Below are positions 11,873-20,450 of a DNA stretch of 64,000 bases, in pieces. The notes beneath the pieces were generated by a model. That model saw nothing but the letters and a program-made list of their open reading frames with translations, was not told the DNA's origin and did not search any database. The position numbers were made by a program, and so were the translations under genes. Source of the stretch: Selaginella moellendorffii. Lineage: Eukaryota > Streptophyta > Lycopodiopsida > Selaginellales > Selaginellaceae. Where the stretch lies: NCBI RefSeq assembly GCF_000143415.4, contig NW_003314287.1, forward strand, positions 208,203 to 272,202, read 5' to 3'. Within the stretch, counting starts at the first letter, position 1; each line of letters starts with the position of its first letter.

Positions 11873-12259
11873 TGTCAAGACCCCCAACAAGATCAAGACT
11901 GGAAAATGCTAAAGACAAAGAGAAAAAGCTAGTGAAAACAAAGAAGAGGCCTTAGACTGGTGTTGATTCAGATTGTGGAGAAATGGAACAAGGCTAACCT
12001 ATATATACTATAGGTTGATGAAGCTCCACCACTCTTGGATCGAGGACAGCCTAAATACAGCTGAGGTCGAGGAGGTGCCACATCATCATCAGGAATGTGG
12101 CTCTAGACTCAGGAATCGGGAAGTGTCTCGAGAGTCAGGAATAGGGAAGTGTCTCGAGAGTCAGGAATAGAGAAGTGTCTCGAGAGTCAGGAATGTGGTC
12201 TGCAGGTCAGGAATCCGGCGAGAGTCAGGAATGTGGCAAGAATTGGGGGATTCCTGACA
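11873..12259 (-). repeat. 3' LTR of Gypsy1
   Basis: 387 bp, 3 mismatches with 17083-17469. Three direct 26-bp repeats at 12111-12188, each containing CTCGAG and GAGTCAGG, lie upstream of the TATA box in element sense and look like U3 enhancer-type repeats. Confidence 0.95.
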
Positions 12260-12270
12260 GCACCCCCTCC

Positions 12271-15200
12271 TCAAGAACGAGTGGAACGAGGATGTGAACG
12301 AGAAAGAAGAGGAGGATGAGATGAGCGGCGAGGGATGGGAGATGGAGAAAAAGAATGAGGACTGGGACGAGAAGGATAGCGGCGGTGGAAGTCCTGAACA
12401 AGGTCAGGAGAATGAATCAGGTTGTCCGCAGGTTCCCAAGTGCGTTCCTCAGGTCCGTAACCCTTCCAGTCCACCAGATAGTAGAGTTTAGATCGTGAAA
12501 TCTTGGAATCAAGGATGTCCTGAACCTCGTACTCAGACCCATCCTCGAGCTGCACTGGTGGAGGCGGAGGAATGACCCGATTTGGAATAGGACTGGGAAT
12601 ATAAGGCTCAAGGAGAGAGGAGTGAAAAATGGGGTGAATTTGATATGAGGGAAGTGCAAGGCGATAAGTGACAGGATTAATGATGGCAGTGATAGGGAAA
12701 GGACCAAGGCGTTTGAAATCGAGTTTTGGACAGGGCCTGGTGGTGGAGATATTTCGCCTGAGGAGCCAGACTTTATCCCCGATATTGTAAGGGGGACAAT
12801 CCTGACGATGGACATTGGCAAATGTTTTATGAGATTCCTGAGCACGATGGAGGTGGAAGGAGATGGAGTTGTGGATTTCCTGAAGGTTGGAGAGAAATGA
12901 TTCAGAGCGGGGATTTGAACGGGAGGATTCAGATGGAGAAGGAAGTGAGAGATTGAATCGGGGATTTCGGCCAGACTTTGCAAAGAAGGGGGAAACTCGA
13001 AGAGAGGAGTGAACAGAGTTGTTATAGGAGAACTCAGCAAGGGGAAGGATATCGAACCAGTTATCCTGATGATAGTTGATGAAGCACCTCAAGAATTGTT
13101 CCAATGTCTGAATCGTTCGCTCGGACTGCCCATCAGTTTGAGGATGATATGCCGAAGAGAGGTTGGCCTTCACTCCAAGCAACTGCAAAAACCGTTGCCA
13201 GAAATGAGAGATGAACTGAGGCCCCCGATCCGAAACCACATCTGTAGGAATCCCATGAAGTCGGAAAATTTCCCTGAATACCAGTTTTGCCATGTCCTCG
13301 CCCGAAAACTCCTTGGTACATGGCAAGATGTGCGCCATCTTTGTGAAGCGATCCACCACGACTAAAATGCTGTTGAAGCCTCCAGAACTCGGAAGATCAC
13401 TCAAGAAATCCATGGAGATGGATTCCCAAGGACCTGAAGGGACCGGAAGGGAACGAAGCAAACCTGAAGGAAGGTGGCGAGGTACCTTATTCCGGGCACA
13501 AGTGTCACAGGAGGTAACAAAAGCTTTGATGTAGTCGTCCATGTGAGGCCACCAAAAGTCCCGTGCAACTAGCTCATAGGTTTTCGCAATGCCGAAGTGA
13601 CCAGCAGTCGGGCTATTGTGGCACGCCATCAGGATCAACCGTCGAGCATCACCTTCAGGAACGTAAAGCTGCTCCCCACGGTACAATAAGCCATCTAAGA
13701 ACTCGAACTCGTCAAATCGCCGGCAGTCGGGAGTCACTGGGTGTCCAGCCTGAAGATGGGGAAAAATGTCGCTAGCGAGATCATCGGATTGAAGATCGTT
13801 TCTGATTGCATCCATCAAGGAGGAGTCCTGAGGGGCCAGGGAAATTGCCATAACTTGAAGCCGATCAGGACCGAGGATAACTTGATCCTGTTGATCGAAG
13901 GCAGGATTACCAGGCCTGAGACTGAGATAGGAGCGCCTTGAAAGAGCATCAGGAAGGCCTTGAAACTTTCCAGGTCTGTACTTGATAACAAAGTCAAACC
14001 GACTCAGGAATTGTGCCCACCTTGCTTGACGACGGCTTAAAACTCGGGAAGTGGCAAAGTACTCGAGATTTTTGTGATCCGTCCAGACTGTTGTTTGATG
14101 GCTCGCCCCCTCCAAGAAACGGCGCCACTCTCCAAAGGAATCCACGATGGCAAGAAGCTCCTTGTCGTGGATTTCGTAATTGATCTCCGCAGGCTGGAAT
14201 TTCCGAGAATGGAAAGCGACCGGATGAAGTTCGTGATCCGCTCCGAGTTGAGATAGCACAGCACCAATGGCAAAGTCGGAGGCGTCAGCCTCGATGAAGA
14301 AAGGTTGTGAGGAATCAGCATGGATCAAGACAGGAGCAGAACTGAAGGCCGCCATGAGTGTGTCGAAAGCCTGCTGGGCAGCAGCAGACCAAGAGAAGGG
14401 AACATCCTTGCGAGTGAGATGTGTGAGAGGAAGGACAATGTCAGAGTAGTGATCAATGAATTTGCGGTAGAAGTTGGCGAAGCCAAGGAAAACCTGAACG
14501 TCTGACATTGATTGTGGAGGCTCCCATTCGAGAATAGTCTTGACTTTTGCAGGATCCATCGTGATACCCTCAGGAGTGACAATGTACCCAAGGAACTCCA
14601 CAGACTGCTGATCAAAGGAACATTTCTCAAGCTTCGCGTATAGGCCGTGTTCTCGCAGCTTCGCTAGCACCTTGCGAACATGTTCGTCATGCTCCTCCTG
14701 AGTTTTTGAGTAGATGAGGATGTCATCGAGGTAGACGATCACCATCTGATCAAGAAACTCCCGAAAAACGTCGTTCGCCATGTGTTGGAAAACTGCTGGA
14801 GCATTTGTCAAGCCAAATGGCATGACAGTGTACTCGAAGTGGCCATAGCGGGTTCGGAACGTAGTCTTCCATTCATCACCAGGCCGGATCCGGATCAGGT
14901 TGTATGCTCCACGGAGGTCGATCTTGGTGAAGAAGCGGGCACCGCCGAGGCGTTCCAACAGGTCCGAGATAAGGGGCAGTGGATAACGGTTCCGAACAGT
15001 CACCTTGTTCAAACCTCGGTAGTCGATGACTAGCCGCAAGCTCCCATCCTTCTTCTTGACAAAGAAGACAGGCGCTCCAGCCGGGGACTGCGAATGCTGA
15101 ATGTAGCCCGAGGCAAGGTTCTCATCCACGTACTCTTTGAGGGCCTTAAGCTCGGACGGGGATAACCCGTAGATAGGCCCCCACGGAGGTGACGCTCCTT

Positions 15201-16041
15201 CCTGTAAATCAATGGGACAATCATAAGGCCGATGAACAGGCAGTACACTAGCTTTTTTCTTGTCAAACACATCCCCAAAATCATGATACTTCTCAGGAAG
15301 ACTGACAGGAGAAACATGCAAAGCAAAAAGAAAAAGAGGTTCTTCATGAAGGAGTTCTTTCATAGTGATTGTGGAGATAGGAGGAGGAGTACGACTAAAT
15401 GGAATGATGAGACGAGGATACTGTCCAGTGTAATATGGAAGAGAGAAAAAAGAAGAGGATGAAAACTGCGTAGAGTCAGGAACAGAACCCCGACTTGAGT
15501 TTAGGGAACTTTTCCTGATTCGGACTCGATGAACACCAGGGGAAGCCGTGGGAGATGGTGATGTGGGAGAGATGAGCTGTAAGTCCTTCCAACAAATCTG
15601 AGGCTGATGTAGTTGGAACCAAGGAAGACCGAGCACCACAGAGGAAGACTTGCTGTTGATGATGTTGAAAGCGATATCGGTGACGGTGGACCCGATGTGT
15701 ACTCGAACGGGCAACGTTTCCCTAAGTCCAGAAGATGGAGACACAAAATGCCCGCCGATGCCTTCAACCCTCAGATCCCGTATGGTAGGAGAAAGAGGAA
15801 CGTGATGTCGGGCAGCAAAGTCCGTGTCCATGAAGCAGGAAGTTGCACCCGAGTCCAATAGCGCCAAAGCCTTGAGTCCTGATTGTCCGGTGAAAGAAAG
15901 GAGACATGGGACGCGGAAGTTGCGGGAATTGGTGGTGGCTTTCATGAAAGGTGGTGAGGAGCTTGATAAGGAAGAAAAGTGATTTTTATTTGGGGAGTCC
16001 AAACAGACAGCTCCTACTCTGTTTGGACAGGGTCGTTTCCC
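12271..16041 (-). CDS. pol: Gypsy1 Pol polyprotein (protease-RT-RNase H-integrase-chromodomain)
   Basis: Enzymatic polyprotein of the retrotransposon, read by -1 frameshifting from gag. The frame is open from 16107 but its first codon there is GTG and there is no early ATG. With residues counted from that GTG: protease DSGA at 85-88; RT with LVIDYRGLNKV near 359-369 and catalytic YLDD 459-462; RNase H D608, E650, D677; integrase zinc ligands H830, H837, C867, C870; catalytic triad D900, D960, E996 with 35 residues between the last two; GPF at 1135-1137; chromodomain about 1191-1245 with cage-type aromatics Y1193, W1214 and W1224. The chromodomain is expected to steer integration towards particular chromatin. 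The tail is Ser/Pro/Arg-rich. No stop or frameshift is seen. The start at 16041 is the first codon after the predicted slip. Confidence 0.95.
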   Translation of the reverse strand, partial: GKRPCPNRVGAVCLDSPNKNHFSSLSSSSPPFMKATTNSRNFRVPCLLSFTGQSGLKALALLDSGATSCFMDTDFAARHHVPLSPTIRDLRVEGIGGHFVSPSSGLRETLPVRVHIGSTVTDIAFNIINSKSSSVVLGLPWFQLHQPQICWKDLQLISPTSPSPTASPGVHRVRIRKSSLNSSRGSVPDSTQFSSSSFFSLPYYTGQYPRLIIPFSRTPPPISTITMKELLHEEPLFLFALHVSPVSLPEKYHDFGDVFDKKKASVLPVHRPYDCPIDLQEGASPPWGPIYGLSPSELKALKEYVDENLASGYIQHSQSPAGAPVFFVKKKDGSLRLVIDYRGLNKVTVRNRYPLPLISDLLERLGGARFFTKIDLRGAYNLIRIRPGDEWKTTFRTRYGHFEYTVMPFGLTNAPAVFQHMANDVFREFLDQMVIVYLDDILIYSKTQEEHDEHVRKVLAKLREHGLYAKLEKCSFDQQSVEFLGYIVTPEGITMDPAKVKTILEWEPPQSMSDVQVFLGFANFYRKFIDHYSDIVLPLTHLTRKDVPFSWSAAAQQAFDTLMAAFSSAPVLIHADSSQPFFIEADASDFAIGAVLSQLGADHELHPVAFHSRKFQPAEINYEIHDKELLAIVDSFGEWRRFLEGASHQTTVWTDHKNLEYFATSRVLSRRQARWAQFLSRFDFVIKYRPGKFQGLPDALSRRSYLSLRPGNPAFDQQDQVILGPDRLQVMAISLAPQDSSLMDAIRNDLQSDDLASDIFPHLQAGHPVTPDCRRFDEFEFLDGLLYRGEQLYVPEGDARRLILMACHNSPTAGHFGIAKTYELVARDFWWPHMDDYIKAFVTSCDTCARNKVPRHLPSGLLRSLPVPSGPWESISMDFLSDLPSSGGFNSILVVVDRFTKMAHILPCTKEFSGEDMAKLVFREIFRLHGIPTDVVSDRGPQFISHFWQRFLQLLGVKANLSSAYHPQTDGQSERTIQTLEQFLRCFINYHQDNWFDILPLAEFSYNNSVHSSLRVSPFFAKSGRNPRFNLSLPSPSESSRSNPRSESFLSNLQEIHNSISFHLHRAQESHKTFANVHRQDCPPYNIGDKVWLLRRNISTTRPCPKLDFKRLGPFPITAIINPVTYRLALPSYQIHPIFHSSLLEPYIPSPIPNRVIPPPPPVQLEDGSEYEVQDILDSKISRSKLYYLVDWKGYGPEERTWEPADNLIHSPDLVQDFHRRYPSRPSPHSFSPSPIPRRSSHPPLLSRSHPRSTRS
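15997..16041 (-). promoter_or_regulatory. -1 ribosomal frameshift signal between gag and pol
   Basis: On the minus strand GGGAAAC (16041-16035) fits X XXY YYZ and is in phase with gag (TCG GGA AAC). A 6-nt spacer (GACCCT, 16034-16029) is followed by a perfect 10-bp stem, GTCCAAACAG (16028-16019) with CTGTTTGGAC (16006-15997), closing a 12-nt loop. A -1 slip moves ribosomes into the pol frame (GGG AAA CGA) just after the zinc knuckle and before the protease. The gag stop TAG lies in the loop region. Confidence 0.88.
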
Positions 16042-16985
16042 GACTGCAACAGTGGTGGACTTTGAGGCAGAGTGAACTCGAGCAATCGGGGAGGCTTCCT
16101 GGGACACACAGCTGCTTTGTGATTAGTATCAGCACAGTAGAGGCAAAGATTATGAGATATTCGACGTTGCCTCTCAGCAGGACTCAACTTCCCTCTAATG
16201 AGTCGGGGAGTACCAGAAATATCCATCGGGACCGGAGCAGTAGGTTCAGGACTATGCCCCGAAGACTCAAGCTGGGATTCCTGAGTCTGGGACGGAAAAA
16301 CTGCGGCGCGGCGACTTTCCTGACAACGTTCAAAGAGACGATTGTCACATCGAACAGCTTTGTTGATGGCATCCGACAGATCCTTGGGATCCTCCATGGT
16401 GAGCAACAAATCCTTGACACCGTTGTTGAGGCCGAAACGAAATTGGTCTATCAGGGCCCGCTCATCCCACTGAGTGTCCAAGGCAAAGAGTTGGAACTCT
16501 GTAGCGTAGATCGAGGCAGGACGAGACCCCTGAGAGAGACGTCTCATCTTTGTGGTAGCAGCCCGAACCCGATCCGTCTCGCCAAAACATGCTTCGAGCT
16601 TCTCTTTGAACAATTGAAAATCCATCAGCTCCGGAACCACGACCCCTTTCATGCTCTTCTCCAGAAGAGGAGAAAACCATGACAAAGCTGCACCCTCGAG
16701 CAACGTCCCAATCGCGCCGATTTGAGACTCGGGAGTGGGGTACCGCCGATGTTGAAGTGCAAAGATCAGCTCCATTTGATTCAAAAATCCACAAAGCTCC
16801 GAACGCTTGCCTGAAAATTTCGCCGGGAAACTCACCTTCGGTTCAGGAACTTTGCTGGATCCTTGAGCCAAAAGTGAAGCAAGCTCCTGCTGCATGCGAA
16901 GAAGGGTCGCCTTCAGCTCGGTATTCTCAGACTGGATTTTTGCAAGGACTTCGGCAAAGAAATCAGGATGGCTTGGAGACTCCAT
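16014..16985 (-). CDS. gag: Gypsy1 Gag (capsid-nucocapsid protein)
   Basis: Structural protein of the virus-like particle, 323 residues from the ATG at 16985; the frame also opens two codons earlier at a TTG. This start matches the ATG at 54535 of Gypsy2. A helical N-terminal stretch (about residues 8-40, SENTELKATLLRMQQELASL) could form a coiled coil. The retrotransposon-gag core runs over about 50-220 (QMELIFALQ, ALSWFSPLL, FRFGLNNGVKDLL). A CX2CX4HX4C zinc knuckle lies at C281, C284, H289, C294 and would bind the RNA. The last ~25 codons overlap the pol frame and contain the frameshift heptamer. Confidence 0.93.
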   Translation of the reverse strand: MESPSHPDFFAEVLAKIQSENTELKATLLRMQQELASLLAQGSSKVPEPKVSFPAKFSGKRSELCGFLNQMELIFALQHRRYPTPESQIGAIGTLLEGAALSWFSPLLEKSMKGVVVPELMDFQLFKEKLEACFGETDRVRAATTKMRRLSQGSRPASIYATEFQLFALDTQWDERALIDQFRFGLNNGVKDLLLTMEDPKDLSDAINKAVRCDNRLFERCQESRRAAVFPSQTQESQLESSGHSPEPTAPVPMDISGTPRLIRGKLSPAERQRRISHNLCLYCADTNHKAAVCPRKPPRLLEFTLPQSPPLLQSGNDPVQTE

Positions 16986-17065
16986 TGGCAAGAAGAAAGA
17001 AAAGAAAGGGGGGAAAAGACAAAGGCAATCAAATAATCAAAACAAGCTAAAAGAAAAGCAAAAAA

Positions 17066-17080
17066 CACAATCTAAATCAA
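17066..17080 (-). other. Self-complementary primer binding site of Gypsy1
   Basis: Two nt after the 5' LTR the minus strand reads TTGATTTAGATTGTG instead of a tRNA primer site. It can pair with CACAATCTGAATCAA in the LTR (17187-17173 on the minus strand), with one G-U wobble. That LTR segment begins 30 nt after the first T of TATATATA (17217-17210), where transcription should start. Confidence 0.8.
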
Positions 17081-17082
17081 AC

Positions 17083-17469
17083 TGTCAAGACCCCCAACAA
17101 GATCAAGACTGGAAAATGCTAAAGACAAAGAGAAAAAGCTAGTGAAAACAAAGAAAAGGCCTTAGACTGGTGTTGATTCAGATTGTGGAGAAATGGAACA
17201 AGGCTAACCTATATATACTATAGGTTGATGAAGCTCCACCACTCTTGGATCGAGGACAGCCTAAATACAGCTGAGGTCGAGGAGGCGCCACATCATCATC
17301 AGGAATGTGGCTCTAGACTCAGGAATCGGGAAGTGTCTCGAGAGTCAGGAATAGGGAAGTGTCTCGAGAGTCAGGAATAGAGAAGTGTCTCGAGAGTCAG
17401 GAATGTGGTCTGCAGGTCAGGAATCTGGCGAGAGTCAGGAATGTGGCAAGAATTGGGGGATTCCTGACA
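17083..17469 (-). repeat. 5' LTR of Gypsy1 with TATA box and predicted RNA start
   Basis: 387 bp. TATATATA is at 17217-17210 (minus). The predicted RNA 5' end is near 17187, so R begins CACAATCTG. The 26-bp U3 repeats lie upstream. Flanked by ATGGA at 17470-17474. Confidence 0.93.
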
Positions 17470-17474
17470 ATGGA

Positions 17475-18817
17475 GTCCGAGATGGACCCGAGATGGAGTT
17501 CGAGGTGGAGTCCGAGGTGGACCGAGACGGAGTCCGAGATGGACCCGAGATGGAATCCGAGATGGACCGAGACAGAGTACGAGATGGAGTCCGAGATGGA
17601 CCGAGATGGAGTCCGAGATGGAGTCCGAGAAGGACCCGAGATGGAGTCCGAGGTCGAGACCGAGACCGGGACCGAGACCAGGATTGAGACCGAGACCGGG
17701 ACCGAGACCGGGACCGAGAACGAGACCGAGGCCAAGGCTGAGACTGAGCCTGAGCCCGAGTTCGAGTCCGAGTCCAAGTCCGAGTCCGAGTCCGAGTCCG
17801 AGTTCGAGTTTGAGTCTGAGAGGGTGAAAGCCCAAAGCGTTCGTCTCCCAGACCCTGGGGGGTTTGGTGAGCTCCAAAAGTATAGTAATGGGGAGGACTG
17901 CAGTGGAGCCAGTTTGGCCAGGAAAGGCCAGTTTGGCCCAGGAAGGCCGGACCCAGTGTTGGGTGATGAGCTGACCACTGGGAAGTCCAAGACTAGAGTG
18001 AACATGGACCAACAAGCGGGGTAGCTTGGTGAAGTGTTCAAGAGCCGGCTCTAGTTCACCCGGGAGATCGACTGGCCGATGCTCCCAGTCCAAGTGTGGG
18101 TGGCACTACCTACTTGGATACTAGGCGTGGCTCAATGGAATCTCGCTGTAAGCCCATGGCTAGAGCACCTAAAGGCGATAGGTGGGGAGAGTACCCAGGT
18201 GGCTCGCGTAAGGCCATGTTGTTCCGAAATGTTATCCCAAAGGCCCAGACTGTGGAAAGGAAGAGGAGCCGTCCTCTGGGGTAGTGACCAAGGACACAGT
18301 CATGTGGTGAGGAAGTCCCAGAGGACCGTGGGACTTAGTGGCCGGGCCTGTGGGCCTTGATCTAGTGGCAGTGTTGGTGAACATGGCCTTTGACAGAAAA
18401 GGGACTTGGCAAGAACTGACAAAGGGATGTTGAGGAAGGCTATTCCCCATGTTTGTGGGCATCCTAAGGATGCTAAGGAGTGGATCTGGGATGACCACTC
18501 GTGGACAGACGGCCCAGTCTTGGAGAGATGGGATTGTGATGCAAGTGGTATTGGACCACCAGTGCGGCAAAGGTGAATGGGCATGGCCTTAGCATAATGG
18601 GCCAATATGTCAGTGGTACATTTGGGTGTCGGTCTTGGGACTGGACACATGGAGCACTTGGACCAAGTGCAAGGGTTGAGTGGCATGGATGCCATTCTCG
18701 GGGCTAGCAAGTCCCAAATCCTAAATTGGACTTAAGGAGGTTGTGAATGAGACTCCTCCAAGTGGTCGGAGGTGTGGTTAAGTGACTAAAGTAGAATGGA
18801 AAATTTAGTCGCTTACA
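17475..18817 (+). repeat. 3' LTR of element A, second part
   Basis: Resumes the minisatellite (to about 17826) and then follows the 5' LTR sequence (7830-8806) with scattered substitutions, ending GCTTACA at 18817. It is followed by the ATTAA target duplication. Confidence 0.9.
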
Positions 18818-18877
18818 ATTAACACAACAACTTCATTGGCACCACAGCCATACATGCTCACCCTCACCACAAGCTAC

Positions 18878-19565
18878 TGTAGCGCACCTTAGGTTTGAGT
18901 AGTACTGGGATGGGTGACCTCCCGGGAAGACCAAACCCAAGAACATTTACATCTCCCCTTAGTGGCTATTTTATCCTCATTTATCCCCCAAGGTTCCAAG
19001 GATCCACGGTGACAGTATATCCAAATCTCATCCCATGATCACATGCGCTACACTAACCCCCCCTTCAGAGATGTCAATGTCCTCATTAACTATTGACTAA
19101 CAACCCCTATTGAGCCAAAGGGAACCAGCACTTCCATTTCTGCACTGAATCTACCAATCCTTCCATTGTGTAGACTAGCTATTCCATGTGAGACAACTAG
19201 TCATCCACCCGTACCGCAGTCCCACGGTGGATACCTTCATCCGTGGATACTCCACACAAGAGGAAGGACATACGCATGGATGCCCAATACGTACAATTTC
19301 AAATTTAGGGGTAGGAATATACCTTGCTCAAGGGTATATTATATTTTTTAAGTAGCCACTAATCAATGGGAATCGAACCCGTGCCATTTGCTCTGATACC
19401 AACTGTAGCACACCCTATCTCTCTCCCCTTAAGCCAACTGGAAAAGGGGCAATTGCTTGATGAGAGAGCCCTTAGTGGCTATTTTATCCCCATTTATCCC
19501 CCAAGGTTCCAAGGATCCACGGTGACAGTATATCCAAATCTCATCTCATGATCACATGCGCTACA
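18878..19565 (-). mobile_element. TRIM-1: miniature LTR retrotransposon
   Basis: 688 bp, with terminal repeats at 18878-19052 and 19404-19565 (TGTAGC...GCTACA). On the minus strand TGGTATCAGAGC (19401-19390) follows the right LTR and a G-rich tract (AAGGGGGGGTTAG, about 19064-19053) precedes the left LTR, which fixes the orientation as minus. The internal region is about 350 bp without coding capacity. Flanks GCTAC and GTTAC match at 4 of 5 bases and are a probable target duplication. A second copy lies at 43070-43743. Confidence 0.85.
18881..18929 (+). other. 5S rRNA-like segment in the left LTR of TRIM-1
   Basis: GAGTAGTACTGGGATGGGTG followed by ACCTCCCGGGAAG closely matches the conserved 3' half of plant 5S rRNA, including the intermediate element and box C. 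The preceding AGCGCACCTTAGGTTTGAG is weakly box-A-like. The right LTR has unrelated sequence in this place. It is on the plus strand, opposite to the TRIM. Confidence 0.75.
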
Positions 19566-20139
19566 GTTACAAACAACATAAAGGCAGTCACAATATGAAT
19601 ACCAAGAGATTGGAGCCCACTACTTAGATCTCGAGTTGACTTGCCCAAGCTACCTCTAGGATGATAGAAGAAGAATAAACCAAGGCCTAATATATCATAT
19701 TGCTATATAGAACATTGCCCACCTCCAAAGGCTGCCCAAGTATACTCATTTTATCCCAGCCGCTGTAGGAACACTACTACTCAAGGTGAATGTATCTAGA
19801 GGTACACACACTCTGGTTTGTCTCACTCCTTGTATCATGATTCCACTATGTCAAATTTCAGATCCAGCCAGCTAGAGAAGTAGGTCCATTTCTTATTGCA
19901 TTTTCCTTTGAAAATGACCTCCTAGCATCTTAGGAAAACAAAACTTCCATTTTCCACATAATGGTAAATGATAAGGGCTTATTTTCTTTACCTATGCACA
20001 TTTTCTCATCAACAAAGATGCCTTATAGCCTGTCTAGTCCATTCCAAGTACTATAAATAAATCTAATAAATGAAGGCTTGGAGTAGTAGTAATTCATTGT
20101 TCTAGTTGATGCCATGTGAGGCAATGAAGCATCATATTA
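19566..20139. other. No gene recognised
   Basis: Unique-looking sequence of average composition. No long frame, repeat or RNA gene is seen. It could contain downstream exons or 3' sequence of the J-domain relic that follows, but no domain supports this. Confidence 0.4.
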
Positions 20140-20450
20140 GGAATGCAAAAATTTGTTACTTAAAACTTGGTAGGCCTCATTTAGCATGAGAGTCATTGTA
20201 GGGGCCTTGGATAACAAAGAAAATAAGAAAACCATCTATGAAACTTTTGATTCAGAAATGTTTGGATGATGTTGCTTCTGGAGCTTTCTATACACCTTGT
20301 AGATGTCTTCCATGTTGGAACCCAAATGCTGGAACCCAGAAGAACACTAAGTATTTCATAGTAATCTTGCTGATTTGCAACACTTTTGGTGTGTTCTTGC
20401 TTGCTAGCTACGGCTTTAAATTGCCTAAAATCCTGATCCACTAAAAATTA
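20140..20450 (-). pseudogene. J-domain (DnaJ-like) protein fragment
   Basis: On the minus strand three collinear pieces in different frames match a J domain: QQDYYEILSVLLG (helix I start), then DIYKVYRKLQKQHHPNIS (helix II and the HPD loop), then TLMLNEAYQVLSNK (helix III). The wording resembles plant plastid J proteins. The essential HPD has become HPN. A frameshift separates the first two pieces. About 50 bp that could be an intron or insertion separates the last two. J domains stimulate Hsp70 ATPase activity, but this relic cannot encode one. Confidence 0.72.

Larger units (their letters stand above)
11873..17469 (-). mobile_element. Gypsy1: complete, apparently intact chromovirus (Ty3/gypsy)
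   Basis: 5.6-kb element on the minus strand with 387-bp LTRs (11873-12259 and 17083-17469) of the form TGTCAGGAAT...TCTTGACA. It has a 5-bp target duplication ATGGA, a polypurine tract (GAGGAGGGGGTGC on the minus strand), gag and pol. I count three differences between the LTRs, all transitions. Both coding frames are unbroken and all catalytic residues checked are present, so it may be recently active. It carries a C-terminal chromodomain, a -1 frameshift signal and a self-complementary primer site. A decayed relative is Gypsy2 at 54077-59788. Confidence 0.95.
6991..18817 (+). mobile_element. Element A: large non-autonomous LTR retrotransposon, split by Gypsy1
   Basis: Two LTRs starting TGTGAGACAC and ending GCTTACA flank a 2.7-kb internal region. 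A primer binding site TGGTATCAGAGC follows the 5' LTR and a purine tract precedes the 3' LTR. The 5-bp target duplication ATTAA is perfect (6986-6990 and 18818-18822), so the whole 11.8-kb block entered as one element and Gypsy1 (11873-17469) was added later. No gag or pol frame is recognisable inside, so it would depend on proteins from another element. The architecture matches the LARD class. A sister copy lies at 25966-32913. Confidence 0.88.

Noticed and set aside
13009-13365. Plus-strand ORFs across Gypsy1 (for example 13009-13365 and 15951-16682)
   Set aside because: Antisense shadows of the intact pol and gag frames.
17359-18093. ORFs of 214-240 codons in the 3' LTR of element A
   Set aside because: Same minisatellite effect, and they cross the Gypsy1 insertion joint.
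18881-18929. A functional 5S rRNA gene
   Set aside because: Only the 3' half matches and it is embedded in a TRIM LTR.
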